DNA of 21,998 nucleotides from SG8-41 sp032123035 (GCA_032123035.1 JAQBFV010000168.1:1-21998), one strand, 5' to 3'; positions 6,521 through 14,417 are shown, counted from the first letter of the stretch. Numbers and translations: made by a program. Notes: a model not told the origin generated them from the sequence alone.

Positions 6521-6995
6521 TTATTTTTACTTCCGTACCGACTTTGACGCGATCGAACAGATCCAGGACATCCTGGTTGTGCATACGAATGCAGCCGATG
6601 GACCCGGGCTTGCCCATCTCGACCGAGTCCGGGCTGCCGTGGATGTAGATGTAGCGGCGCATCGTATCGACGTTCCCCAGCCGGTTGAAGCCGACCTCGC
6701 AACCTGACAGCCAAAGAATGCGCGTAAGAATCCAATCGCGGCCGGGAAATCGGACCGCAAGTTCCGGTTCGTAGATCTCCCCCGTGGGCCGACGCTCAAT
6801 GAATACGGTATTGGGAGCCTGACCGGACCCGATCTTGGCCCGAATGACATGCCGTCCGCGTGGCGTGCAGTAGCTGCCCTCGCCCTCCCCCGCGCCATTC
6901 TTCGAGGTCGAGACCGGGTAGCGCTTGATCAGGGAGACGTTATCACTCAATAAATCAATATATTGTGACGCGATATTAATTTCGATTCTAGGCAT
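6513..6995 (-). CDS. L,D-transpeptidase (YkuD domain) without signal peptide
   Basis: A 160-residue protein made of one YkuD catalytic domain. It carries the family signature from His119 in YIHGSPDSVEMGKPG to SIGCIRM, with nucleophile Cys135 and Arg137. L,D-transpeptidases crosslink peptidoglycan peptides or attach proteins to them in the periplasm. No signal peptide or membrane segment is present, since the protein starts directly with a beta strand (MPRIEINIASQYIDLL). Export is therefore unexplained. A compact subgroup with this architecture, recognisable by PVSTSKNG, CTPRGRHVIRAKIG and RDWILTRILWLSG, is known in proteobacteria. The start overlaps the tadA stop by 8 nt, so translation is probably coupled. 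Its first 20 and last 8 codons are much more AT-rich than the middle. Confidence 0.9.
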   Translation of the reverse strand: MPRIEINIASQYIDLLSDNVSLIKRYPVSTSKNGAGEGEGSYCTPRGRHVIRAKIGSGQAPNTVFIERRPTGEIYEPELAVRFPGRDWILTRILWLSGCEVGFNRLGNVDTMRRYIYIHGSPDSVEMGKPGSIGCIRMHNQDVLDLFDRVKVGTEVKITA

Positions 6996-7452
6996 CGGCT
7001 GGACTGTCGCGGCGGGCGCTAAAGAATTCCGTCAGCAAGCGGGCCGCAGCGTCAGGCAGCACCTCTCCCACTACCTGGGTTTGATGGTTCAAGCGCGCCT
7101 CGCCGAAGACGTCGATGACGCTTCCGCACGCTCCGGTCTTGGGATCCCGCGCGCCGTAAACGACCCGGCCAATGCGAGCGTGCATGATCGCCCCCGCGCA
7201 CATGACGCACGGTTCCAGCGTCACGAACAAATCGCAGCCCGTGAGCCGGTAGTTGCCAAGCCGCGCCGCAGCATCCCGCAGCGCGATCATCTCGGCATGC
7301 GCACTTGGATCCCGGCTCGAGATCGGGTGGTTGTAACCACGGCCCACGACCACGCCCTCCTTTACCACCACCGCACCCACTGGGACCTCCCCGGCCGCCT
7401 GGGCCTCGCGCGCCAGGTCCAACGCCTGCGCCATGAAGTCTTCGTCACTCAT
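6988..7452 (-). CDS. tadA: tRNA-specific adenosine deaminase (A34 to I34)
   Basis: Deaminates adenosine 34 to inosine in the anticodon of tRNA-Arg(ACG). From ATG 7452 the protein has 154 residues. Zinc and catalytic residues are visible in HAE (His52, Glu54) and PCVMC (Cys82, Cys85). VPVGAVVV, YNHPISSRDPSAHAEM and GACGSVIDVF are typical of TadA and separate it from cytidine and guanine deaminases. I chose 7452 (MSDEDFMAQAL) because homologues start there; the frame remains open 13 codons further up without family similarity. The following L,D-transpeptidase gene overlaps its end by 8 nt. Confidence 0.95.
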   Translation of the reverse strand: MSDEDFMAQALDLAREAQAAGEVPVGAVVVKEGVVVGRGYNHPISSRDPSAHAEMIALRDAAARLGNYRLTGCDLFVTLEPCVMCAGAIMHARIGRVVYGARDPKTGACGSVIDVFGEARLNHQTQVVGEVLPDAAARLLTEFFSARRDSPADA

Positions 7453-7550
7453 GAAAATTCGGGGCCGGGGAGTCGGGGCACCTGAGGGCAAAAGAGTGCA
7501 ACGCGTAATTCATTCTACTAAGCGGAGCGCTCGCATGTTGCGGCGCCGCT

Positions 7551-8045
7551 TCAGTTGAGCCTCCATAACGCGAAGTTGAGCATGCAAGCGAACGCGACCC
7601 ACGCGGCATAAGGCGCAAGCAACCATCCCGCCAACCGATCGATGCGCCAGAATAGCACGGCGTTGACCACAATCGCGGCAAGCAAGAGCACGATCTCGAC
7701 GAGCGCGATTCCGATCATGCGGCCGCCGAAAAATAGAAACGACCACGCGAGGTTGAGCGCGAGCTGTGCCGCGTATGCCGCCATCGCGGCGCGGGCGCCC
7801 GCAAGACCGCGACTCCGCCAGACGCGCCAGCCCGCCAGCGCGATCATGAGATACAGCAAGGTCCAGACCGGGGCGAACACCCAGTCGGGCGGATTGAAAA
7901 CCGGCTTCTGCAGCGTCCGATACCAGGTGCCGACGCTGTCCGCCGTGACCCAGCCGCCGATCGCCGAGATGGCCAGGCAAAGCGCCACGAACGCGCCCAA
8001 CCCGAGCAGATCGCCAACGCGCGTGCGAATCGTGTTGTTGCTCAT
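7551..8045 (-). CDS. tspO: TspO/MBR family tryptophan-rich sensory protein
   Basis: A 164-residue integral membrane protein with five hydrophobic segments, the normal length and topology of TspO/peripheral benzodiazepine receptor homologues. Motifs include WYRTLQKPVFNPPDWVFAPVWTLLYLMIALAGW, in short P-x-F-x-P-P near residue 50 and V-W-x-x-L-Y after it, then LNLAWSFLFFG. In bacteria TspO binds porphyrins and takes part in light or oxidative-stress responses. The ATG at 8045 overlaps the phr stop (ATGA), with AAGG upstream inside phr. Coupling to a photolyase fits a light-stress module. Ligand and exact role cannot be read from sequence. Confidence 0.93.
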   Translation of the reverse strand: MSNNTIRTRVGDLLGLGAFVALCLAISAIGGWVTADSVGTWYRTLQKPVFNPPDWVFAPVWTLLYLMIALAGWRVWRSRGLAGARAAMAAYAAQLALNLAWSFLFFGGRMIGIALVEIVLLLAAIVVNAVLFWRIDRLAGWLLAPYAAWVAFACMLNFALWRLN

Positions 8046-9484
8046 CGCGCCTTCACCGCCCCGTAGCGCGCGAGGGTGCGCTGCCGGGCTTCCTCGTGGC
8101 GCACGACCGGCGCCGGGTAGTCGCGGCCGATGACGCATCCGGCCGCCTGCTGCTCGAGCGGTGCCATCTCCCATGGCGCGTGAACGAGCTTGTCCGGCGC
8201 GCGCGCGAGTTCCGGTATCCAGCGCCGGATATACGCGCCCTCGGGATCAAACCGCCGAGACTGCGTCACTGGATTGAAGATGCGGAACCAGGGCTGCGCG
8301 TCGCAGCCGGTGGAGGCGGACCACTGCCAACCACCGTTGTTCGCGGCAAGATCGTAATCGAGCAGCTTATTGGCAAAGTAGCGCTCCCCGCGACGCCAGT
8401 CGACCCCCAGATCCTTTACCAGAAACGACGCGGTCACCATGCGCAGCCTATTATGCATCGCGCCCGTCGCGTTCAGTTCCCGCATCGCCGAATCGACGAG
8501 TGGATAGCCGGTGCGCCCTTCGCACCAGGCGCGAAACCCCGCCTCGTCATTCTCCCACTGCAAGTCATCGTATGCGCGCCGGAACGCATGATCGACCACG
8601 TCCGGGCGCACGGCGAGGATCGCGAAGTAGAACTCGCGCCAGATCAGCTCGGAGAGCCATGTTTCCGCGCCTGCGCTGTGGCGCGCACGCGCGTGACGCA
8701 CGAGCTCACGGATTGAGACGGTACCGAAGCGAAGGTGCACGGAGAGCCGCGAAGTCCCTGCGAGCGCCGGAAAGTCGCGCCGTGCGGCGTAATCGGCAAG
8801 GCGATTGCGGAACGCCTTCCAGAGTCGCGCGCCGCCGGACATTCCAGCCGGCAGCGGTGGCTCGGCTCGCTCGAAGCGCAGCGCCTCAAGTGCCGGCATG
8901 GGTCCGGCAGGAGCCGGCGCCAGGCGTGAGGCCAACCGCTTTATTTCGAGCGGCGCGAAATGCCACGGCTCAAGCTTCGCGAGCCACGCTCTCTTGTACG
9001 GCGTGAACACCGAGAAGGCATCGCCCGAGCGCGTGCGCACCTCGTCGAGCTCGAAGATCACTTGATCCTTGCGCGTGCGGAAATCGATCCCGGCCTCGCG
9101 CAGCCGCTCCGCGACCTCCGCGTCGCGCGCAATCGCCAGCGGCTCGTAGTCGCGGTTTGCGTACACGGCGACCACGCCGAGACTGCGCGCAAGGCGCGGG
9201 ATTGCGTCAAGCGCGCGCCCGTGCAACACGTGCAATCCTCCGCCCCGCGCCTCGAGCGCCGCCTTGAGCTCGCGAACGCTTTCCCAGATGAAAGTCACGC
9301 GCCGGTCAGTATTCGAGCCGAGCGCGTCGAGGATCTCGGTGTCGAACACGAAGGCGCAATGCACCGCGCGATGGGGCTCGAGCGCAGCGTGCAGCGCCGC
9401 GTGGTCATAGTCCCGCAAGTCGCGGCGGAACCAGACCAGCGCGCCCGCGCCGGCCTGCTCATCATTCACCTTGGCCACGGCCAT
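8042..9484 (-). CDS. phr: Deoxyribodipyrimidine photo-lyase (class I CPD photolyase)
   Basis: Repairs cyclobutane pyrimidine dimers using blue light, with FADH2 as catalytic cofactor and an antenna pigment. The 480-residue length is normal for class I. The N-terminal alpha/beta antenna domain opens with LVWFRRDLRDYDHAAL. The C-terminal FAD domain has TGYPLVDSAMRELNATGAMHNR, then RMVTASFLVKDL and WQWSASTGCDAQPW, with FRIFNPVTQSRRFDPEGAYIRRW after it. Asn in the LAANNGGWQW stretch matches DNA photolyases rather than cryptochromes. The start has no clear Shine-Dalgarno, and GTG two codons later is an alternative. It forms a two-gene unit with tspO. Confidence 0.95.
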   Translation of the reverse strand: MAVAKVNDEQAGAGALVWFRRDLRDYDHAALHAALEPHRAVHCAFVFDTEILDALGSNTDRRVTFIWESVRELKAALEARGGGLHVLHGRALDAIPRLARSLGVVAVYANRDYEPLAIARDAEVAERLREAGIDFRTRKDQVIFELDEVRTRSGDAFSVFTPYKRAWLAKLEPWHFAPLEIKRLASRLAPAPAGPMPALEALRFERAEPPLPAGMSGGARLWKAFRNRLADYAARRDFPALAGTSRLSVHLRFGTVSIRELVRHARARHSAGAETWLSELIWREFYFAILAVRPDVVDHAFRRAYDDLQWENDEAGFRAWCEGRTGYPLVDSAMRELNATGAMHNRLRMVTASFLVKDLGVDWRRGERYFANKLLDYDLAANNGGWQWSASTGCDAQPWFRIFNPVTQSRRFDPEGAYIRRWIPELARAPDKLVHAPWEMAPLEQQAAGCVIGRDYPAPVVRHEEARQRTLARYGAVKAR

Positions 9485-9580
9485 TCGCTAAACAGTCGTC
9501 GAGCGCTGTTCCTGATCGCGCTCGATCATCAACGAGCCTGATTGTTCGCGGCGTGTCTATCGGATGACGACTTGCCCGTG

Positions 9581-9780
9581 CTATGCAGCAAGTTCAATGA
9601 GTTTCTCCCGGTCCGGATTTTCCCAGTTGGCGCCCTTGTCGTAGTCCGCGAACATTTTTGAGGCGTTTCCCCGTGAAGTGATTGCGAGAAATTCGCCACC
9701 ACCCTTGCCAAAGCGAAACCAATGGGTCGAACCGCCGGGCACATGGACCAGGGTCCCCGGCAGGGCCACTGTTTCAACAT
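9581..9780 (-). pseudogene. Cupin-domain gene, 3' remnant
   Basis: The last 66 or so codons of a cupin-type protein. DVETVALPGTLVHVPGGSTH followed by WFRFGKGGGEFLAITSRGNASKMF looks like the second half of a cupin barrel (P-G-x-x-x-H-x-x-x-N/R type) and its C-terminal helix, ending KLIELAA and TAG. The N-terminal half with the first metal-binding cupin motif is missing. Upstream, the sequence changes abruptly in a different frame to the CIA30-like gene. A start at the ATG of ADDVETV's neighbourhood or upstream would give a chimeric peptide only. It is probably a deletion remnant. An assembly artefact is the main alternative. Confidence 0.65.
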
Positions 9781-10236
9781 CATCGGCGCCGCAACGGCGC
9801 GCCCGCGGAAACTGGCTGCGAAATCGGCCGGTTCGAAACGCAGCGTTTGCCATTCGCGTGGCGCAACGAACGCGGCCTGATATTGAGCTGTCCCGGGGCT
9901 GTCGTCGAGTTTGAGGGTCAGCTTGTAGCGCTGGCCATCGCCGCGCACCGTCAATAGCAGCGCTGCGGACTCCGCGGGAAACCTGACGGGTCCCCGGAAC
10001 GAGGCGAAGCCGCCGTTATTCTCGAGCGACACCTCCCCTTCGAACCGCATGGCCCCCGCCGCCGAGCTGAGCCGCGACGTGGACACCCCACCCATGACGC
10101 CATCGTTGATAACCCGAAACGCCCGCACGACCTCCGCACTGGAGAAATCGAGCAGCGGCGGGCCGGCGTGTGCGGGTGGCATGAGCGTCAGGGTCGCTGC
10201 AATGGCGAGCGCATGAACTGCACCAGGATACCGCAT
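9781..10236 (-). pseudogene. CIA30-family protein gene, 3'-truncated
   Basis: From ATG 10236 the frame codes a signal peptide (cleavage near AHA-G, residue 24) followed by a CIA30/complex I intermediate-associated-like domain. FRVINDGVMGGVSTSRL, then FEGEVSLENNGGFASFRGPV and EWQTLRFEPADFAASFRGR are characteristic. The domain normally continues some 35-40 residues past FRGRxV to its last beta strands. Here the similarity stops at about 9785 and the frame continues as nonsense over cupin sequence. Bacterial CIA30-like exported proteins have no established role. The open frame runs on to 9529, so a chimeric product could still be made. Confidence 0.65.
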
Positions 10237-10295
10237 CGTCAGGTGATGGCTGGCTGCCGGTCGCCTGCCGCGATGACCGCCTCGGCGGCCCGCCG

Positions 10296-10330
10296 GCCTT
10301 CCGCCTTCCGCCTTCCGCCTTCCGCCTTCT
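10296..10330. repeat. 7-bp tandem repeat, 5 units, after guaA
   Basis: Four copies of GCCTTCC and one GCCTTCT lie directly in phase, 12 nt beyond the guaA stop codon. It has the same period as the other arrays but a different, GC-rich unit. Confidence 0.85.
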
Positions 10331-10342
10331 GCATTTGGGGGG

Positions 10343-11908
10343 TCATTCCCATTCAATCGTCGCCGGCGGCTTGCTTGAAATGTCGTACACGACCCGGTTG
10401 ATGCCGCGCACTTCGTTGATGATGCGGTTCGCCACTTTCGAGAGCAGGCCGTGCGGCAGCTCCGCCCAGTGCGCGGTCATGAAGTCCTGCGTCTGCACGG
10501 CACGCAGCGCAATCACGTATTCGTAGGTCCGTCCGTCGCCCATCACGCCGACGGACCTGACCGGCAGAAACACGGCGAACGCCTGTGCGGTCTTGTCATA
10601 CCACCCCGACTCGCGCAACTCGTCGATGAAAATCGCGTCCGCCCGACGCAGCAGGTCGGCGTACTCCGCTTTGATCTCGCCCAGGATGCGCACACCGAGC
10701 CCCGGTCCCGGGAATGGATGACGGAACACGATGTCGCGATGCAGACCCAGGGCGAGCCCCAACTCGCGCACTTCATCCTTGAAGAGCTCGCGCAGGGGCT
10801 CGAGCAGCTTCAAATGCAGCGTGTCCGGCAGGCCGCCCACGTTATGGTGCGACTTGATGCTGTGCGCTTTCTGGGTCTTGGCGCCCGCCGACTCGATTAC
10901 GTCCGGGTAGATCGTTCCCTGTGCGAGCCACTTCACCTGCGGCAGCTTTCCGGCCTCGCGCTGGAACACTTCGATGAACTCCCGGCCGATGATCTTGCGT
11001 TTCTCCTCCGGATCGACGACGCCCTTCAAGTGCTTCATGAACTGGTCGCGCGCGTCGACAGGGATCACCCTCGCGCCAAGTTTGCCCGCGAAGCTGTTCA
11101 TGACCTGCTCGGCCTCGTTCAGCCGGAGCAAACCGTGGTCGACGAAAACGCAGGTAAGCTGCTTGCCGATCGCACGGTGGATCAACGCGCCCGCCACCGA
11201 TGAATCGACACCGCCCGAGAGACCGAGCACCACTTCGTCCGAACCCACCTCGGAGCGGATCCGCCCCACCGCCTCCTCGATGTAGTCCGGCATGTTCCAA
11301 TCGCCCGCCAGACCGCAGATCTCGAGCACGAAGCGCTCGATGAGGGCCTTGCCCTGTAGCGTATGGGTGACCTCGGGATGAAACTGGACGCCGTAGAGCC
11401 TGCGTTTCTCGTCGGCCATCGCCGCGATCGGCGTTGCGGCGTTCGACGCAATGACCGTGAAACCCGGCGGCAGCTCGGCGACTTTGTCGCCGTGGCTCAT
11501 CCAGACATCGAGCAGGCCGTGGCCTTCCGGGTTGGCGCGGTCCTGAATGTCTTTGAACAGTGCGGAATGGCCGCGTGCCCTGACTTCGGCGTAGCCGAAC
11601 TCTCGTACTTGGCCGGTCTCCACCTTGCCGCCCAGCTGGGCCGCCATCGTCTGCATGCCGTAGCAAATGCCCAGGACCGGCACGCCAGCTTCGAACACCG
11701 CCTGAGGCGCGCGCGGCGTGCCCCCTTCCCAGACGGACGCCGGCCCGCCGGACAGAATGACGCCGCGCGGCTTGAAAGCGCGGACAAAAGCGTCATCCAC
11801 GTCGTAGGGATGGATCTCGCAGTAGACATGGGCTTCGCGCACGCGCCGCGCGATCAACTGGGTGTACTGCGCGCCGAAATCGAGGATGAGGATTTTTTCG
11901 TGTGTCAC
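10343..11908 (-). CDS. guaA: GMP synthase (glutamine-hydrolysing)
   Basis: Converts XMP, ATP and glutamine to GMP in the last step of guanine nucleotide synthesis. The 521-residue protein has a class I glutamine amidotransferase domain with nucleophile Cys82 (LGICYGMQ) and His177/Glu179 (FHPEV). An ATP pyrophosphatase domain with the P-loop SGGVDSS (231-237) follows, and the C-terminal dimerisation domain ends KPPATIEWE. All catalytic residues are present. The start is GTG at 11908 and matches the family N-terminus (KILILDFGAQ). It lacks a recognisable Shine-Dalgarno and lies in a hairpin. guaB is 95 nt upstream on the same strand, the usual guaBA arrangement, although a heptad tract fills the spacer. 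Confidence 0.97.
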   Translation of the reverse strand: MTHEKILILDFGAQYTQLIARRVREAHVYCEIHPYDVDDAFVRAFKPRGVILSGGPASVWEGGTPRAPQAVFEAGVPVLGICYGMQTMAAQLGGKVETGQVREFGYAEVRARGHSALFKDIQDRANPEGHGLLDVWMSHGDKVAELPPGFTVIASNAATPIAAMADEKRRLYGVQFHPEVTHTLQGKALIERFVLEICGLAGDWNMPDYIEEAVGRIRSEVGSDEVVLGLSGGVDSSVAGALIHRAIGKQLTCVFVDHGLLRLNEAEQVMNSFAGKLGARVIPVDARDQFMKHLKGVVDPEEKRKIIGREFIEVFQREAGKLPQVKWLAQGTIYPDVIESAGAKTQKAHSIKSHHNVGGLPDTLHLKLLEPLRELFKDEVRELGLALGLHRDIVFRHPFPGPGLGVRILGEIKAEYADLLRRADAIFIDELRESGWYDKTAQAFAVFLPVRSVGVMGDGRTYEYVIALRAVQTQDFMTAHWAELPHGLLSKVANRIINEVRGINRVVYDISSKPPATIEWE

Positions 11909-11915
11909 GAAAAAA
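11893..11915 (-). promoter_or_regulatory. Hairpin enclosing the guaA start codon
   Basis: TTTTTTCGTG and CACGAAAAAA form a perfect 10-bp inverted repeat with a 3-nt spacer. In the mRNA the GTG start codon is the last triplet of the 5' arm. The stem would hide the initiation site, and the upstream U-rich stretch has no Shine-Dalgarno. Confidence 0.45.
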
Positions 11916-11927
11916 TAAACAAGATCC

Positions 11928-12012
11928 AGGAATCAAGAATCAACAGTGAAGTCTGGCTGATGCGGGCATGAGGGTTGTTTCCTCTTTCCTCTTTCATTAC
12001 TCCTCACTCGAT
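11928..12012. repeat. 7-bp-period tracts in the guaB-guaA spacer
   Basis: AGGAATC and AAGAATC lie at 11928-11941. Two TTTCCTC units, then TTTCATT, ACTCCTC and ACTCGAT, run from 11978 to 12012. The second tract contains the guaB stop codon (12004-12006) and its last codons. Confidence 0.65.
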
Positions 12013-13467
12013 CCGGTAGTTTGGAGCTTCTTTCACGATCTGCACATCGTGCACGTGCGACTCGCGCACACCGGCCATGGTGATTTGGATGAACTCCGCC
12101 TTGGTCCGCACCTGTTCTACGCTGGAGCAACCGAGATAGCCCATGCTCGCGCGCAAGCCGCCGAGCAGTTGCTGCACCAGCGGCGCGAGCTGTCCCTTGT
12201 AGGGCACCCGCCCTTCAACGCCCTCGGGCACCAGTTTCTCGGCGTCCGGCTCGGCGTCCTGGAAGTAACGGTCGGCGGCGCCCTGCTGCATTGCGCCCAG
12301 CGAGCCCATCCCGCGGTACGTCTTATAGGAACGGCCCTGAAAGAGCTCGATGTCGCCGGGGGATTCCTCCGTTCCGGCGAAGAGACTGCCGATCATCACG
12401 GCATGCGCGCCGGCGGCAATGGCCTTCGCCATGTCGCCGGAGTAGCGGATCCCGCCGTCCGCGATCAGCGGCACCCCGGTCTTGCTCAGCCCTTTGGCCA
12501 CGTTGGCAACCGCGGTGATCTGCGGCACGCCCACCCCGGCGACGATCCGGGTGGTGCAGATGGAACCCGGCCCGATCCCGACCTTGACGCCGTCGGCGCC
12601 GTGATCCACGAGCGCCTTGGCAGCGGAGGCCGTGGCAATGTTGCCGCCAATCACCTGCGTCTTCGGGAAATTACGTTTCACCCAGCGCACGCGGTCCAGG
12701 ACGTTCCTGGAATGGCCGTGCGCGGTATCGACCACGATCACATCCACGCCGGCCTCGATCAGCGCCTCTGCGCGCTCTTCCGTCCCCTCGCCCACACCGA
12801 TCGCAGCCCCGACGCGCAAGCTTCCCAACTGGTCCTTGCACGCATTCGGGTGTTCGGTGGACTTGAGGATGTCCTTGACCGTCACGAGGCCGCGCAACTC
12901 GAATCGCTTGTTCACCACGAGCACGCGCTCGAGACGGTGCTTGTGCATGAGCGCCATGGCCTCCTCGCGTTTGGCCCCTTCGCGCACCGTCACGAGACGT
13001 TCGCGCGGCGTCATGATGTTCTTGACCGGCTGATCAAGCTTGGTCTCGAAGCGGACATCACGGTTGGTAACGATGCCCACCACGCGTCCGCTTGCATTGA
13101 TGACGGGTAGCCCGGAGATCTTGTGTTGCTGGGTCAACTTGATGACGTCCCGCACCGTCATATTGGGACTGACGGTAATGGGGTCCTTTACGATCCCGCT
13201 CTCGAAGCGCTTGACTTTCGTCACCTCGGTTGCCTGCGCCTTGGGCGTCATATTCTTGTGGATGATGCCGATCCCGCCTTCCTGGGCGATGGCGATCGCG
13301 AGCCGCGCCTCGGTCACGGTATCCATCGCGGCCGAGACAATCGGAACGTTGAGGGTGATGCCGCTCGTGAGCTTGGTGCGGAGACTGACTTCGCGAGGCA
13401 GGACGGTCGAGTGGGCGGGGATCAGCGAGACATCGTCGAAGGTGAGGGCCTTCTGCACCACACGCAT
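12004..13467 (-). CDS. guaB: Inosine-5'-monophosphate dehydrogenase
   Basis: Oxidises IMP to XMP with NAD, the committed step to guanine nucleotides. It has 487 residues, the bacterial norm. The TIM barrel is interrupted by a CBS-domain pair (about residues 92-205). Catalytic Cys304 is in GPGSICTTRIV, the flap contains SLGAMQQGAADRYF, and DGGIRYSGD is present. ATG 13467 fits the family start (MRVVQKALTFDDVSLIP) and has GAAGGA about 8 nt upstream. A further 96 open codons upstream have no similarity and cross the promoter. It is the first gene of guaBA and diverges from the DUF4124 gene. Confidence 0.97.
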   Translation of the reverse strand: MRVVQKALTFDDVSLIPAHSTVLPREVSLRTKLTSGITLNVPIVSAAMDTVTEARLAIAIAQEGGIGIIHKNMTPKAQATEVTKVKRFESGIVKDPITVSPNMTVRDVIKLTQQHKISGLPVINASGRVVGIVTNRDVRFETKLDQPVKNIMTPRERLVTVREGAKREEAMALMHKHRLERVLVVNKRFELRGLVTVKDILKSTEHPNACKDQLGSLRVGAAIGVGEGTEERAEALIEAGVDVIVVDTAHGHSRNVLDRVRWVKRNFPKTQVIGGNIATASAAKALVDHGADGVKVGIGPGSICTTRIVAGVGVPQITAVANVAKGLSKTGVPLIADGGIRYSGDMAKAIAAGAHAVMIGSLFAGTEESPGDIELFQGRSYKTYRGMGSLGAMQQGAADRYFQDAEPDAEKLVPEGVEGRVPYKGQLAPLVQQLLGGLRASMGYLGCSSVEQVRTKAEFIQITMAGVRESHVHDVQIVKEAPNYRIE

Positions 13468-13491
13468 GTTTTGGTCCTTCGCAAAGACCGC

Positions 13492-13520
13492 ATTATACGG
13501 AAACGGGGGGAGACCGTAAA
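13492..13520 (-). promoter_or_regulatory. guaB promoter
   Basis: On the minus strand a perfect TATAAT (13492-13497) stands 17 bp from TTTACG (13515-13520). The start point would be near 13485, giving a leader of about 18 nt. Confidence 0.6.
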
Positions 13521-13540
13521 CCAAACTGTGCGTTAGTTGT

Positions 13541-13569
13541 TTGACTCCATGGCATAATCTCGCTATGTT
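13541..13569 (+). promoter_or_regulatory. Promoter of the DUF4124 gene
   Basis: TTGACT (13541-13546) and TATGTT (13564-13569) are separated by 17 bp and precede the GTG start at 13624 by about 45-55 nt. It is arranged back-to-back with the guaB promoter. Confidence 0.5.
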
Positions 13570-13623
13570 CAATCGAACCTGCGGGCGGTAATCGAGCTCG
13601 CTTTTTGCAAAGGACGGAGAACC

Positions 13624-14094
13624 GTGAAAGTCATCATTGCAGCCGCCGTCATGCTGGCCTCGGCCGCCGCCCACGGGCAGGTGGTGAAGTGCGTGAGCCC
13701 GGACGGAAGCATTGAATACGCCAACCGCTGTCCGTCGGGCACCTCCGAGCATCAAACGACCATCTCAACCAAAGCAAGCAGCAGCGTCAAACCAAGCAGC
13801 AGCGCCAAAGCGCCTGCGTCGGCCGAGAAGTCGCTCGCAGAGCGCAATGCCGCGTTCAGCAAACGCCAGCTCGAGCAGCGGGAGGAGCAACAGAAATCCC
13901 AGAAGCTCGTGGCGGAGAAGGCGCGAAAGACGCAGGCATGCGACGACTCGCGAAACTACCTGCGAACGCTCGAATCGGGAGTCCAGCTGCGGGGGCTTGA
14001 CCCGAAGACCGGGGAAGTCGGTTATTACGACGACGCCAGGCGGGCCGCTGAAACCGCCAAGGCCCGCAACGCAGTCTCGCAGTACTGCAAATAA
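13624..14094 (+). CDS. Exported DUF4124-domain protein
   Basis: A 156-residue hypothetical protein. An 18-20 residue signal peptide (AAAHG-Q) directs export to the periplasm. A short DUF4124-type module follows: VVKCVSPDGSIEYANRCPSG, with Cys23 and Cys36 placed to form a disulfide. Residues 45-70 are Ser/Ala/Lys-rich and probably flexible. About 68-105 is Glu/Gln/Lys-rich and likely coiled-coil. The C-terminal part, DDSRNYLRTLESGVQLRGLD and YYDDARRAAE, contains Cys106 and Cys155, perhaps a second disulfide. The GTG start has GGAG upstream (spacing 6). Such proteins are common in betaproteobacteria and have no known function. Confidence 0.85.
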   Translation: MKVIIAAAVMLASAAAHGQVVKCVSPDGSIEYANRCPSGTSEHQTTISTKASSSVKPSSSAKAPASAEKSLAERNAAFSKRQLEQREEQQKSQKLVAEKARKTQACDDSRNYLRTLESGVQLRGLDPKTGEVGYYDDARRAAETAKARNAVSQYCK

Positions 14095-14102
14095 GGCTCC
14101 GT

Positions 14103-14417
14103 TTAGCCGCGGGGCTTTTTGCCTTCGCTCAGCCTGGCCCTGGCTCGCCGCACCTCCTTGGGGTCAGCGGTCAGCGGCCGATAGATCTCAATCCGGTCCC
14201 CGTCTCGAACCGCCGCATCGAGCCGCGTTCGTTTGCCGAAGACCCCCACCCGGGCAGGCACCTCCCCGATCTCCGGGAAACGACTGGCGATGCCGGAGCG
14301 CTCGATCACCTGCCCAACCGTCGTCCCGTCCTCCACCGCCAGCGCAAGCAGCGCCTGCTCGTCCGGACCGGCAAACACGACCTCGACCCGCAAGAGATGT
14401 TTCCCTTTACTGTTCAC
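14103..14417 (-). CDS. rnfH: RnfH family (RatB) protein
   Basis: A small ubiquitin-fold (beta-grasp) protein of the UPF0125/RnfH family, also called RatB when paired with ratA. Its biochemical role is unknown. The core RVEVVFAGPDEQALLALAVEDGTTVGQVIERSGI with RVGVFGKRTRLDAAVRDGDRIEIYRPLTADPKEVRRARA is highly characteristic. The GTG at 14417 is inside a heptad repeat and has no Shine-Dalgarno. A TTG at 14393, giving a start at RVEVV as in relatives, has AAAGGG 9 nt upstream and may be the real start (96 residues). It lies downstream of ratA on the same strand, separated by the repeat array. Confidence 0.93.
   Translation of the reverse strand: MNSKGKHLLRVEVVFAGPDEQALLALAVEDGTTVGQVIERSGIASRFPEIGEVPARVGVFGKRTRLDAAVRDGDRIEIYRPLTADPKEVRRARARLSEGKKPRG
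14105..14120 (+). terminator. Weak hairpin with T-tract after the DUF4124 gene
   Basis: AGCC-GCGG-GGCT is followed directly by TTTTT, 10 nt after the stop codon. The stem is only 4 bp and lies in the convergent 3' end of rnfH, so confidence is low. Confidence 0.3.

Noticed and set aside
11968..13110. Plus-strand ORF of 380 codons opposite guaB
   Set aside because: Antisense shadow; no domain, no independent promoter or ribosome binding site, and guaB is unambiguous.
13468..13755. 96-codon N-terminal extension of guaB
   Set aside because: It spans the guaB promoter and the divergent gene; IMPDH homologues begin at MRVVQKALTFDDV.
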